The notes below the pieces were generated by a model. That model saw only the letters and a list, made by a program, of their open reading frames with translations, did not search any database and was not told the DNA's origin. Position numbers and translations under genes: made by a program. From Symbiodinium sp. CCMP2592 (lineage: Eukaryota > Sar > Dinophyceae > Suessiales > Symbiodiniaceae), in assembly GCA_905221615.1 (NCBI GenBank), contig CAJNDT010004591.1, positions 62,001 to 126,000 on the forward strand: a DNA stretch of 64,000 bases, given 5' to 3'. Below, in pieces: positions 49,973 to 60,529 of this stretch. Numbering within the stretch: the stretch's first letter is position 1; each line of letters starts with the position of its first letter.

Positions 49973-50050
49973 GGGTTCTTGTTAAGGGACTAAATAAGTT
50001 ACCATAGTAAAGTACACTCTAAACCCTAAACCCTCAACTTAACAAGAACT
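49973..50050. repeat. Foldback element, family F5, with telomere-like loop
   Basis: GGGTTCTTGTTAAGGGAC...AGTTACCATAGTA at the left, CAACTTAACAAGAACTC at the right. The centre is replaced by ACACTCTAAACCCTAAACCC. Confidence 0.75.
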
Positions 50051-50126
50051 CACCTACGTCTGGGAAGCAGGTCAGCGGCTCCTTCCTGGATGGTGCGTCC
50101 CTCGACTTCATAATCCTTAGAAATCT

Positions 50127-50195
50127 ACTTGGAGGTTCATGGGTGGTTATAAGTGGGGTTATAGGTCCCCTAATATGGGCTATAGCTGACTTACA
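50127..50195 (+). repeat. Half foldback element, family F1
   Basis: ACTTGGAGGTTCATGGGTGG and the inner TTATAAGTGGGGTTATA are present; no right arm. Confidence 0.75.
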
Positions 50196-50518
50196 AGCGT
50201 ACCGTAAGCGTTCCTTTTAAGGTCAAGGATCCCATGATTGAGGCTTCTCTACACCGTAAGGCCACCCTCTTTGATCACCGAGTCTCACGGTGTAAGAGTT
50301 TAAGGTTTACGGGTTTCGGGTTTAGGGTCCCCTTGCCCTTGCCGCTAAGCTTCTTAATCTCAAAACCCTCGTAATCCCCAAGCTGCTCCGCTCTTTTCCC
50401 TAAGGCGATGCGCTCCGGACCGAGTTGGCCGGGATTCACTGCCAACGCCTTGTGAAGCGGGCACATACTGTGCCTTGTCTCGAGACTTCCCAGCAGCCCT
50501 CAACACGCCCCTTTTCAG

Positions 50519-50616
50519 GGTTGGGGCGTTCAGGCTTTTGTTCGAGGTTGGGGCTGTGTGGATCAAGACGAGTGCCAAGCTTGCTTCTTTCTCCGACGAT
50601 GAGGTCATCCGAACAG
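50519..50616 (+). CDS. Putative exon with consensus donor
   Basis: TTTTCAG before, CAG-GTGAGT after. The frame reads VGAFRLLFEVGAVWIKTSAK, then LASFSDDEVIRT, leaving one base that joins in phase with the next island at 50718. Confidence 0.55.
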
Positions 50617-50717
50617 GTGAGTCAGTAGCTGGCTTAACCATCCAGCAGTAAGCAGCTGACTTTTCGCGGCGGCCTGGGCCAACCACGTCACTGCAAAGGT
50701 TTAAGTCTGGGGTTTAG

Positions 50718-50786
50718 GGCTGGAGCAACTCGCAGCTTGCACCGGTATTGCATACTTCCCTGAGCCTGCACTCACCCAGCCTCCAG
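50718..50786 (+). CDS. Putative exon
   Basis: TTTAG (from a telomere-like unit) before and CAG-GTGTTG after. The frame reads LEQLAACTGIAYFPEPALTQ, then PP. Its entry phase matches the exit phase of 50519-50616. Confidence 0.52.
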
Positions 50787-51075
50787 GTGTTGCCGGTGTG
50801 GCCAGGCGCGGCGGAGTCAGTTGAGACAGACAAGTGAGATCCTAAACATGCCCTGTAAGTGCTAAACCCTCAACCCTAAACTTTAACATCTCAACCCTAC
50901 ACCTTGAACCCTATCTATTAATTTTCGTCCGTGCGTACTGACAGTACTTGTAGTGGATTCCTGTAAGGTTCACTGTGTTCGCATCAGCTCTTTCCTGTAG
51001 TTTTTGTCGTAATTTCAGCAACAAGCCGAGTTATGAAGGTTTAGGGTTCCTTTAAGGGTTCCATAGGGTTTAGGG

Positions 51076-51132
51076 TAGGCATACGTGGAGCTATAAGTAG
51101 AGTAGTTTTGCCTACCCCTGAACCTCCAAGTA
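51076..51132. repeat. Truncated foldback element, family F1
   Basis: The left arm tip is gone; ATAAGTAGAGTAG and CCTACCCCTGAACCTCCAAG remain. Confidence 0.7.
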
Positions 51133-51206
51133 CCCTTAGGCACACCGCATAACAGCAAACCATGTCATGAGCGCTTATCACTGCCCTGACATCATCTCAA
51201 TCGCAG

Positions 51207-51290
51207 GCAATGCCCCAGAGGGCATTTCTGCCCCACGGGTGTCTCGCAACCGGCTGCCTGTTCGCGGACTGAGTTCTGTCGCCCGGCTGA
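51207..51290 (+). CDS. Putative exon: cysteine-rich GCC2/GCC3-type module
   Basis: TCGCAG before. The frame reads QCPRGHFCPTGVSQPAACSR, then TEFCRP: again CPxGxFCPxG...C...FC. It matches the style of 48922-49016, so both probably belong to one ectodomain. Confidence 0.55.
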
Positions 51291-52502
51291 GGGGTTTGGG
51301 ATTCGCATTCTGTCTTCAACTGGGTGGTATTGGTTTGGTATAGTTTGTATTTGCCCATATTGTTCAATATAGAGCCCTAATTACACACATGAGGACTGTT
51401 GAAATCGCAACTTCAGATCTTCAGGCTTCAGGTATACAAGGGATCAGCATGCAGTGAGACGTCAGCTTTCCTTTCTTCGACTCCCTGTTGATAAGGGTGC
51501 CGTGCTATTCTGGGAACCTACACAGGGACCATGAACCCTAAACCCCTAACCCCTCATTTCGAGCACATATGGAGGAGACGGAGTGTGGGGCCGCTAGACT
51601 CCCACCCATCCGACACCGGACATGGCAGACTTGACCACCTGAGCCTTAAGTTGGATGTCCTCGATCCTAAACCCTAAAGGCTCAGTTTTTGGATTAGGGG
51701 TTAGGGTCTGCACCCTAAACCCTGAGCCCTAAACCCTATTCTATCTGTCTGCACTCGGAGCATGGGAGCTCAGCAAAGAAAGCTCCCAAGACCTATACAC
51801 CCTACACTCCAGGGAAAGGTAGAACTAGTTTTTACACTTTTTTGGGTTCCGAAAACCCTTAAGAATAGCTAAAACTATACAAGTTATGCTTTTCTGGGGC
51901 TAGGGGCATAAGTTCAGTATAGTACATCATCGGCGACTTTCAGACTGGAAGGGGTGTGAGCCTCGAACTCCATCTAGCAAAATTGAAAGAGGCTCCAATA
52001 TCCCTGAACTAAAGGGAATCTTCTGGAAATCATAGTAGGGATCCTACTCCCAATAATGATTTGGGGAGTGTATTCAGTAGTTAAGGGATATTGGAGTCCC
52101 TGGGCACGTTTGTTTTTACACGGGCCCCTAACAAGAAGGGACCCAAGGTTAAGAAGCAAACCTAAAACGCATCCTAAGCTTGAAACGAAACCTCCGTACC
52201 CTAAGCCTAAATCCCAAACCCTATATTCCCAACCCCTGCATTGAATATGTATATCGCTAATGAAAAAGGATTCTGGGAGGGAGGGGAGAGAGTACGCTAT
52301 GGTAAATCCAAAACCTCAACCCTAAACCCTAACACCCTAAAATCCTAAACCCTAAGCCCAGACCCCTAAACCCTAAACCCAAACCTTAAATCCTAAACCC
52401 CACACCCTAAATCCTAAACCCTTCCATTTAGTCGGTCTCAAGGCCCGCCAGGCTCAAGAATGCCTGGCCGGTCGATTCGTGCCGTTCCCCGGCTTTTCAT
52501 GG
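51291..52502. other. No gene seen; one foldback at 51991-52097
   Basis: Contains GCTCCAATATCCCTGAACT / AGTTAAGGGATATTGGAG arms and CCCTAAA tracts at 51710-51740 and 52310-52425. Confidence 0.5.
51991..52097. repeat. Foldback element
   Basis: CTCCAATATCCCTGAACT pairs with AGTTAAGGGATATTGGAG; TAGGGATCCTACTCCC in the centre. Confidence 0.75.
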
Positions 52503-52600
52503 GTTTAGGTTAGAAGCTGCCCCCACCCTGTGATAGTGGTACAATAGGAAGATAATAGGGCCCCGATATAGTATTAATATAATCCTTATGGTCTAAGGTT
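52503..52600. repeat. Degenerate foldback element, family F4
   Basis: TTAGGTTAGAAGCTGCCCCCA, GTGATAGTGGTACAATAGG and TAATATAATCCTTAT resemble the copies at 32845 and 63185. Confidence 0.55.
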
Positions 52601-52984
52601 TAGGATTCTACAAGGGCTCTTTTGGGTTTTATAGAGTGGGTACTCTCTCGGCTCCTAGGGTCTCAGAAGATATCCAGAGGGTTTAGAAGCTGAGGGGTTC
52701 AGGGTCGCATGGATTTGAGGGTTGTCCCCTAAGTTGAGGGCACAAAGCTTGCCTAAATCGTATTGACCACCGAAGTTTTGGTTTCTGAATAATCCCAGTG
52801 TTTATAAGCGTCTGAATGTGAGGATCCTTTTCAGAATCCTTGTGAAGGTAAGGGGGCTGGCTCTTCAGGGGTCTACATCCGAACAGCACCCGTGTATCAA
52901 GCCCTTACAACGCCCTCAGGGTCTGTATTTTTCACCAGAAACTTCAAAGTGAAACCTTGCTCCAGTTTGCTAGAGGGTTTGGAA

Positions 52985-53084
52985 ACACCCCTCAACCCTA
53001 AACCCTAAACCCTAAACCCTAAACCCTATACCCTCAACCCTCAACCCTCAACCCTAAACCCTAAACCCTCAACCCTAAACCCTA
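52985..53084. repeat. CCCTAAA/CCCTCAA array
   Basis: Dense tandem units directly left of the duplication. Confidence 0.85.
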
Positions 53085-53750
53085 AACTCAGGGCCTAGGC
53101 CCCCAACTTCGATGGTGGGCGGCGCTTATGTCCTTGGACATGGATAGCGCAAGTCGATCCAGGACGCTCGCCCGCCGTCCCACAGCCAGGGGTACTGTAG
53201 CACCCACGTTAGGCCCGGTACCGGGACACCTTTTGCCCCGACCAGCATAAACCATGGAGGTGCTTGGCCTTGTGGGCCCCCCTCCAAAAAGGAACCCCGC
53301 CAGGGGCCTGCAGCGAGCAGAGTTCAAGGACCTAGGGGCCTCCTGCCCGGTCCTGGGGGGAGACCTGGACAAAACTTGCATTTTTGGGCGAACCCAGCCT
53401 TTTGCCCCAAGCCCCCCCAGGACCCCAAGGACCCCAGGGACCCCAGGCCCCCCAAAACCTCCCAGGCCCCCCAGGCCCCGCCATTACGGCCCGGTGCAAA
53501 AGTCGAGGTCCCCTCCTTTCTTTGTGTGGGTCTAGTCTAAAGAAATAAAGAAAACCATCGAATGAGTTTAGGTGCTAAACCCCAAAATGAATAGGTTTGG
53601 GTGGTTTGGCCGCCTTAGACGGCGTGGGGTGGGAGAGTTAAAGGAAAGAGCCATCCACCATCAGGCTCCAACAGCCAATCGTCATATTACGACGCACTCG
53701 ACAGTACACTGTCGCAAGCTACTTCCGCTTCTGCGCCACTCTACGGCAAA
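53085..53750 (+). repeat. Copy A of a 0.66-kb tandem duplication
   Basis: Starts AACTCAGGGCCTAGGC and ends CTCTACGGCAAA. It contains a GC-rich first half, a CCCCAGG-rich middle and a conserved second half (CATTACGGCCCGGTGCAAAA to the end). No recognised product; the longest frames are proline-rich. Confidence 0.9.
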
Positions 53751-53798
53751 CCCTAAACCCTAAACCCTTAACCCTCAACCCTAAACCCTAAACCCTAA

Positions 53799-54463
53799 AC
53801 TCAGGGCCTAGGCCGCCCACCTTCGATGGTGGGCGGCGCTTATGCCCTTCGACATCGATGGCGCAAGTCGATCCAGGACGCTCGCCCGCCCCACATCACC
53901 ATGGAGGTGCTTGGCCCTGTGGGGCCCCCTCCAAAAAGGAACGGTCTTGGGCCTGCAGCGAGCAGAGTTCAAGGACCTAGCCAAGCCCCCCCAACCCCCC
54001 CCCCCAGACCCCCAGCAACCCCAAAAACCCCAGGCCCCCAGAACCTCCCAGCCCCCCAGGCCCAGGCCAGCCCGCGGCCCCTCCTGGCCGCCCTTGCCTG
54101 TCTGGCCGCTGCTCTGCCCTGCCTTCTGGCTCCGCGCACTGACCAACCTGCTGCTGGTTTTTGCCTGTTAAATTGTGTTCGTAAAATGTGCATTTTCATT
54201 ACGGCCCGGTGCAAAAGTCGAGGTCCCCTCCTTTCTTTGTGTGGGTCTAGTCTAAAGAAATAAAGAAAACCATCGAATGAGTTAGGTGCTAAACCCTAAA
54301 AGGAATAGGTTTGGGTGGTTTGGCCGCCTTAGACGGCGTGGGGTGGGAGAGTTAAAGGAAAGAGCCATCCACCATCAGGCTCCAACAGCCAATCGTCATA
54401 TTACGACGCACTCGACAGTACACTGTCGCAAGCTACTTCCGCTTCTGCGCCACTCTACGGCAA
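53799..54463 (+). repeat. Copy B of a 0.66-kb tandem duplication
   Basis: Same ends as copy A and nearly the same length. The last 260 bp are almost identical, while the middle is replaced by a different C-rich segment and about 80 bp are missing after GCTCGCCCGCC. Copies are separated by about 48 bp of CCCTAAA. Confidence 0.9.
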
Positions 54464-54501
54464 ACCCTAAACCCTAAACCCTAAACCCTAAACCTGCCAA
54501 G

Positions 54502-54588
54502 GCCGTGGAGTTGCTGGTGATCCTGGGCTCCTGCGCGTGCCTCCTGGCCTCTCTGCGCCTCGTCCATGAATGCTTGCTGCTTCAACGA
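54502..54588 (+). CDS. Putative exon encoding a membrane helix
   Basis: CCAAG before, GTTGAT after, 87 nt in phase 0. The frame reads AVELLVILGSCACLLASLRL, a hydrophobic segment. Confidence 0.5.
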
Positions 54589-54799
54589 GTTGATTTCTTA
54601 AACTAGTAGGGTTTAGGGTTTAGGGTTTAGGGTTTAAGGGCTAACTAGGGGTCATTGTTGCTGTTTGGAGTCCCCATCAGGGGGTTGCCAAGTCCGCGGC
54701 ATTGTATTGCAAGGTGCACTGCCCTTGCAGCCACCGTAAACCCCAATTCCACCTTTCACCCTGTAAACCCTAAACCTTGCCGCCTGAACCCTGAAGCCT

Positions 54800-54911
54800 A
54801 CTTGGAGGTTCATGGGTAGTTGCAAATAGGGTTTTAAGTCCCCCAATATGGGCCATAACTATACTTACCCTACTTATAACCCCACTTATAACTACCCGTG
54901 AACCTCTAAGT
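54800..54911. repeat. Foldback element, family F1
   Basis: ACTTGGAGGTTCATGGGTAGT pairs with AACTACCCGTGAACCTCTAAGT. Confidence 0.9.
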
Positions 54912-55806
54912 GAAGCCTCGACCACGAACAAACCCGAAAACGAGAGATGCAGGGACTGGTGGTGCCTGACGGCCGAACTATGGCCTCTTGGCCTTGTGGC
55001 GCCGAAGGTCTCTTGGGGTTTGGGGGTTGGTTCAGGGGTTATAGGCTTAATCCAAAACCCCTTAAACACAATTTTCACCCCTAAACGCTTAAAGTCTATC
55101 AACTAGCGCTATGACCAACGAACCATCCTCAGCATCCTACTATGAATTTTTGAGGCCACTGATTACTCCGTACACGACCCCATGAAATCCTCATACCCCT
55201 TGTATTCAGCAGACCTTCTTCAAACCCTGAAACCCCAACATCTTTGCGGCTTAAAGCCGCAACCTTAAACCGAACCTCGAGAAGCCCCTGACACCTTATA
55301 GTATCCTTATAGTACCCGTATAGTGTCCTTATAGTATCCGTATAGTATCCCTGAAAGGATCCTTCAAATGGGAACCCTGAAACCCCTGGACCAGAACCTG
55401 AGAAAGCCAGGAAAAGGGGGGGGTGCATCTTTGCAGCTTAAACCCGCAACTTTTAAACCGAACCCGAACCTGACAGACTCGCTCTGCTTCCTAAGTTTAG
55501 GTTTTAGGATTTAGGGTTTAGGGTTTAGGGTTGAGGCTTCAGGGTTTAGGGTTTAGGGTCTAAGGACATCCCCCATAGCAGGCATAGGCTGAACCCCGAT
55601 CCATCGTTGCGCCCGAGCCCTGCTCCGCTTCTCATAAACCCCCCAAAGTCCCGTAAACCCCTAAACCCTGAACCCCTCAACCCAAAACCCCTAAGCCCCT
55701 AAATTCCCAAAGCCCCCTAAACCCCTAAGCCCCAAAAGCCCTAAACCCCTAAACCCCTAAATTTGTACTAAACCCCCCTAAAATGGGGCCCTGCTCTGCT
55801 TCCCAG
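54912..55806. other. No gene seen; telomere-like tracts at 55495-55565 and 55630-55780
   Basis: A small tandem repeat (CCTTATAGTATCCGTATAGT variants) lies at 55295-55360. Confidence 0.5.
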
Positions 55807-55890
55807 GTGGCTGCGGTTTTTGATGGCTGTAGCCCTGTTGGGCGGGCTCTGGCTCTACGAGTTCTTCCGACCGCCGGGCTCTCAAAGCTG
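55807..55890 (+). CDS. Putative exon encoding a membrane helix
   Basis: TCCCAG before. The frame reads WLRFLMAVALLGGLWLYEFF, then RPPGS. Right border unclear. Confidence 0.48.
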
Positions 55891-55905
55891 TGGGTGGGTG
55901 AGAAA

Positions 55906-56008
55906 TTGGGAGTTTCCGAAAATTAGGGGTACCTTATTATGGGGTCTTTATAAAAAGGATCCTACTATGTAGGGTACCAAATCAAGGTCCCCTATTTTCG
56001 GAAACCCC
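55906..56008. repeat. Foldback element, family F2
   Basis: GGAGTTTCCGAAAATTAGGGG pairs with CCCCTATTTTCGGAAACCCC. Confidence 0.85.
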
Positions 56009-56054
56009 GAAAATAAGTATGTAGGATCATGGATGAAGACATGATTCAACATCG

Positions 56055-56200
56055 ACAAAGAGCGAAAAGCGTAAGGAAAATGATATGCAAGTACATGCAT
56101 AAATAGATTAATATGTATACATGTACATATATGTACATACACACACATACGCACGCGCACACCTACCTACCTATCTATCTATCTGTCTATCTAGCTATTT
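56055..56200. repeat. TACA/TATG and CTAT microsatellites
   Basis: ATGTACATATATGTACATAC followed by CACACGC and (CTAT)n. Confidence 0.75.
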
Positions 56201-57248
56201 CAAACATCTCTCTGTCAGTGAAAGGGCTCGGATTTCGGATATTCGGTTCGACTGAGTGTTTATGGGGCTGGTGAAGTTCAGGGAAGCAGAAGTTCAACCA
56301 CTACTTCGCATCTGACTTACATATACTTACATATATGCACACACTTGCTCTTGCTTGTTTGTGTTTATCTGTTCATGTTTCTGAATTTTTGTTGTGCTTG
56401 TTAATGTCAGTAGTATGATCATTACAGCCGTCATGATTTTGAGGGTTATGGTCGGGTTAAGGGTTGAAGTTTTTTTGCAGGCTAGGGGTGTGGGGCCTTG
56501 AAGCCGGGTTTCAGCAGTTGAGTTCAATACTTTCCAGACCGTGGCCGTAAACCTAAGCCCCTCCTTGTAAGCCTCGAACGGCACACAACCTCTACGCCCT
56601 AAACTGCCGAGAGCGCCGCTGACCATTTGCATGGGCGCTCGAGGCTCCGACCGAGGTCCCCGACCGAGCGTCCCGTCAGAACGGTGAGGGAGGGTAAAGC
56701 CTCCCGGTATACGATGACTGTAGTGACGCCGCAACGCGAATGACTTCTTTGCCGTCAGGCAATAAAGAAGAACCCCAAAGCGTGTTTTTTGGTCTGGCCT
56801 TGCCCTGCCCCTGCCTGCCCTGCCCTGCCCCTGCCTTTGCCCTGCTGGCTTGCCTTGTTCCCCTCCGCACTTCGAGCAGCCCTTTCAGGGTGCAAGAGGC
56901 ACAAGTTGTTTGTTGGAAAGCCTGATTTTTCGTCGAGCGGCCAGCACAGGCCGCGAGGACCCACAACCCGACCGCAATCCATTTCAGCTGTATTTGTTGA
57001 AAAATATAGTCGTTTTTGAGTCGAGCTGCGAAAGGAAGCAGAGATCAAGAAAGCCCCCCCCTAAATCCTAGTTGAGAATAGTTGGGGTGGTTGGGGCGGG
57101 ACTACATGCTGACACAAGCGCGCGATTAGTGGGTGCGCCCCTATTCCTAAAGTAAAAGGCGCACCCACCGCACGCATACTGCTACACGCCCTAAGCCCTA
57201 AACCCTCAAATCTGAAATCTAAACCCTAAGCCTTAAGTTTCTGAGCAG
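56201..57248. other. No gene assigned; one short hairpin at 57129-57170
   Basis: Open frames on both strands at 56676-57071 include a CCTGCCCTGCC repeat; no recognisable protein. The hairpin is GTGGGTGCGCCCC/GGCGCACCCAC. Confidence 0.4.
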
Positions 57249-57366
57249 GCACCGGGTTCTGCAACCCGTCCTCTTCCTGACCTATGCTGCTGTTCTGGTC
57301 ATGTGGGGCGTGGCCGTGACGCCGCGACTGCATGCTGCCTGTGGCAAGCAGGCCATGGGCCCCAAG
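57249..57366 (+). CDS. Putative exon encoding a membrane helix
   Basis: GAGCAG before. The frame reads VLQPVLFLTYAAVLVMWGVA, then VTPRLHAACGKQAMGPK. Confidence 0.5.
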
Positions 57367-57369
57367 ATA

Positions 57370-57500
57370 GCCACCGTTTAAGTTTAAGATGCGAGGGTTT
57401 AGGATTTAGGATTTAGGGTTGAGGATTCAAGGTTGGAGGGTTTGGGGTTTACTGTTCAGGATTTAGGGTTTGAGGTTAAGGATTAGGGCTTAGGGCCGGA
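57370..57500 (+). repeat. TTTAGGATTTAGGG tract
   Basis: Degenerate units. Confidence 0.7.
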
Positions 57501-57591
57501 AACCCCTGAGCCCTAAACCATCATTCCAGGCTGTGGCTGTTGGCCCCCACCTTAAAGCTGTCGCTGCCCGAGCTCAGCTCAGTCTGAAAGG

Positions 57592-57684
57592 CATTCGCCA
57601 AAGCCTTCCTCACCGAAAGGCTCAAGGAAGCCAAGGAGCAAAAACCACGGCGAACCGCCAACCCCCAAAAGAACCTTTGACGTT
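57592..57684 (+). CDS. Putative exon (uncertain)
   Basis: The frame reads AFAKAFLTERLKEAKEQKPR, then RTANPQKN, charged and helix-like. An upstream in-frame TGA means it must begin after CTGAAAG. Other frames are also open, so strand and phase are uncertain. Confidence 0.35.
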
Positions 57685-57959
57685 GAAAGCCCCAACACAA
57701 CCAAAAAGTCTTGTCCACGTTACCAATACTCTTCCTTAGGGTTCCTTTTCTGGTTTTTAGTTAGATTGGAACTCACAGATTTAGGGTTTTCCTTTGCCAG
57801 GATCTCTGGATCTTCGAGCAGGTCTGCTTGACATTGGCTGCTGCGGGCTGTGGTTTGTTGAATCCCTCCTGCACTTTTTAGCCGGGCTTTTGGCGCGGGG
57901 CTTAACAACTAGAATCTAGAATAGGGTTCCTTTTGAGGGGACTATAAGGGCTATAAGGG

Positions 57960-58155
57960 ATCTAAAAGGGTAGTACAATACAGGGGCCTTAATGATTAGC
58001 ATAGGGGCCCATTAAACTATAACTATAAAAAAGGACCCCCCGAAAATTGTGTAGGTGATTATTAAGGCCCCGATATGACTTACTATATCATGGTCTATCA
58101 TAGTCTACGATGGTCTGTTATAACCTATTACGGTCCAGTATAGTCTATCTAGGTG
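57960..58155. repeat. Degenerate F3-like foldback plus TATAGTCTA stretch
   Basis: ACAGGGGCCTTAATGATTA and GATTATTAAGGCCCC arms with an enlarged centre, followed by variants of CATGGTCTATCATAGTCTA. Confidence 0.55.
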
Positions 58156-58274
58156 ATTATTACTGCCCCGATGTTACGGGTTGAAACCTAAGCCCTCCAC
58201 CTCGTAGCGCGAAGCCCAAACCTGAAGCCCTCAAGCCGAAGCGCTGAAAGCCAAACCCTGGTGCTTCTGGGCCT

Positions 58275-58440
58275 TGAGGGTTTAGGGATTAGGGTTTAGG
58301 ATTTAGGGTTTAGGGATTAGGGTTTAGAGATTAGGGTTTAGGGTTTAGGGATTAGGGTTTAGTGTTTAGGGTTTAGGATTTAGGGTTTAGAGATTAGGCT
58401 TTAGTCAGGGTTTAGGGATTAGGGTTTCGGGTTTAGGTTG
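58275..58440 (+). repeat. TTTAGGGATTAGGG tandem tract
   Basis: Higher-order unit GGGATTAGGGTTTAG repeated several times. Confidence 0.85.
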
Positions 58441-58508
58441 CCTAGTTGGTAGGGATTTGCTGTCTTGGAGTTCGCGATTGGACGGAGCTTCGGGCTTCAG
58501 GGTTTCAG

Positions 58509-58562
58509 GTCTTCGGAAGCGGATGACTTCAAAATCTCTTGGCTCTGGCACCTAAGCGAGAA
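58509..58562 (+). CDS. Putative exon
   Basis: TTTCAG before, GTACTC after. The frame reads SEADDFKISWLWHLSEK. Confidence 0.42.
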
Positions 58563-58640
58563 GTACTCCAAAGCCTACTAGTTACGAGGTATGCCCACGG
58601 ACCAGTGTCGGCTTCAAAGAAATCAGATTCTGAAGTTCAT

Positions 58641-58750
58641 GCTTGGAGGTTCATGGGTACTTTATACGTGGTGATTTGCCCCAATTACACTTAGAACCCA
58701 TATTAGGGGACTTCTAACCCCACTTATAACCACCGATGAACCTCCAAGTG
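58641..58750. repeat. Foldback element, family F1
   Basis: GCTTGGAGGTTCATGGGTA pairs with ACCGATGAACCTCCAAGT. Confidence 0.9.
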
Positions 58751-58882
58751 GTGCATGAACCTCGCCCCAAGCCCTAAGAATGTGCCACCTCCTGCCTCCG
58801 GCAGCTTCTGTAAGGATCGGAGATGTGGCTGCAGCCTGCCTTTTAGCTGCACTTCTGCAGCCCACTGCTCCATTGAATCAAG

Positions 58883-58979
58883 TTGGGAGTTTCTGAAATA
58901 GAGGACCCTAATATAGGACCCTAAACAGAAGGGTCCTCATTACAAGGACCTGAAGATACGGTGCCTTTAAAACTCCTAG
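58883..58979. repeat. Foldback element, family F2 (diverged)
   Basis: TTGGGAGTTTCTGAAATAGAGG at the left; TTTAAAACTCCTA at the right. Confidence 0.7.
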
Positions 58980-59396
58980 TTGAATTCGGAACAGTCGAAG
59001 ATCGAGGCAGAACCCCCACGAGCCTAGATCCACAATCCCCACAAAAAGCCCAACCTCTGAGCTCGACGATCGAAGCCATAAGCCCTGAGCCCACCATCCC
59101 TGAGCTGAGTGTGCCTAGTGTTTAGAGAAGCCTACTGGGCTTGCTTTAGGGTTTAGGGTTTATCCCGATGACTCAGCGTGGCCATCGAAAACATCCTTCT
59201 CAACTCAAGCCCCTTCAGTGGCTGGTTTCTCTGCTAGCCCCTCCCTTGTCCGCAAGCTTGCTAAGGGTCATGACTGACTGTGGTGGGACAGATTCACGAG
59301 GAAGCCCTAAACCCTAAAACCTAAACCCTAAACCCCAACAAACAGCAGGCACCACAAAGCCTGAAGCCCTAAAGCCTACACTACCCCACCCTTCAG

Positions 59397-59446
59397 GCTA
59401 CTTGGCGATCCTCATCCCTTTCATGTCCGTCTCGTGGCGACACTAA
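59397..59446 (+). CDS. Putative exon encoding a hydrophobic segment
   Basis: CTTCAG before; the frame reads YLAILIPFMSVSWRH. Confidence 0.38.
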
Positions 59447-59454
59447 GCTCCTGC

Positions 59455-59525
59455 AGGGCTTGGGGTTTAGGGGTTCAGGGGTTTAGGGGTTCAGGGGTTT
59501 AGGGGTTTAGGGTTCAGGGTTTTTC
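59455..59525 (+). repeat. TTTAGGGGTTCAGGGG tract
   Basis: Higher-order unit repeated about four times. Confidence 0.8.
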
Positions 59526-59923
59526 CTGGCTTTGCTCTTGAAGGTCTCGGGCTCAAGGATCCCACTCCCGCGGTTTTCAAGCAGTAGCATTCCCCTTTTA
59601 AATTAAATACGAGGAGAGATCTCCTCTTACAGGAGGCATAGGGGGCTTCTTGTTGTTTTTGTCGGTTGAGTCGGAAGTGAACCCTCAACCTAACATAGTT
59701 TAAGTTCGAGCATCCCCTTGCAGCCCCTGTATAGTTATGCCATGATAACCCTTCAAAAGCCCTGTTCTGAGCCTTAGCCCTGAAATCCCCTGTTTTCAAC
59801 CTTACGAGGTTTCAGACAGCCTAAGAGGTTTCAGACAGCCCAATCATCCGCATAGGCCCAGGTTGCTGGAGATGTCTTCCGGGTTTCGCATGTACTTCAG
59901 AAAGCCTGAAGTTTGGCCTTCAT
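59526..59923. other. No gene seen
   Basis: Unique sequence; a short direct repeat GAGGTTTCAGACAGCC occurs twice near 59806-59840. Confidence 0.4.
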
Positions 59924-60028
59924 ACGGTTGATGATATAAATCCTGCATTACCTTAAGGCCCTTAAACTATGGGAATTATGGTACATTCCTTATTATGGGT
60001 AATGCAGGATTTATATCATCAACCGTAG
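59924..60028. repeat. Foldback element, family F7
   Basis: CGGTTGATGATATAAATCCT pairs with AGGATTTATATCATCAACCG, a nearly perfect long arm; the GTAATGCAGGAT motif is shared with 38398-38494. Confidence 0.92.
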
Positions 60029-60064
60029 TATCGGCAGCTCTTCTACAAGACTGAAGCCCTTTGC

Positions 60065-60180
60065 TACTTGGGGGGGGTCATGGGTAGCTATAAGTGGAGT
60101 TATATGTCGGGCAATCTATTATTACGACCCGCGTCGGGGGCTCATAACCCCAGTTATACCTACCCATAAACTTCCAAGTA
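60065..60180. repeat. Foldback element, family F1 (diverged)
   Basis: ACTTGGGGGGGGTCATGGGTAG at the left; CTACCCATAAACTTCCAAGT at the right. Confidence 0.85.
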
Positions 60181-60460
60181 TTCCTAGCACAGCCAATTTC
60201 TAAGTCGTTACACTCCTATACATTAAACACCTGCAACAGCTGAAAGGACCTGTTATCAAACCCCATTCTCAGCTTTGCGGCCCCTGGGTGAAGGTCGCCT
60301 CCTGTCATTTCATTCCATGCAATGTCATAGCTTGGGTAGTCACTATACTATGATGTACACGAGCCCAATTCTAAATCGTAAGGCCTTATGTAAAGACTCT
60401 TAAGCCCTAAAGTCTACTAGGCCCCCATGTTAAGGTCGCCTATCATTTCTTTGGCGGCAG

Positions 60461-60516
60461 AATGTCGAGCATCCGCCAGAACTCGAAGCTTTTACTTCTC
60501 TTGGCGGCCTACGCCG
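60461..60516 (+). CDS. Putative exon encoding a hydrophobic segment
   Basis: GGCGGCAG before; the frame reads MSSIRQNSKLLLLLAAYA; GTGACG two bases further could be the donor. Confidence 0.38.
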
Positions 60517-60529
60517 TGACGCCTCTTGA

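Noticed and set aside
50530-50585. EGF-like reading (CVDQDECQAC) in the alternative frame of the island at 50519
   Set aside because: That frame meets a stop before the consensus GTGAGT donor, whereas the chosen frame is open across the island.
53254-54263. Proline-rich frames in the 0.66-kb duplication as protein genes
   Set aside because: The frames depend on C-rich runs that differ between the two copies, while the well-conserved half is not open in a shared long frame with recognisable content.
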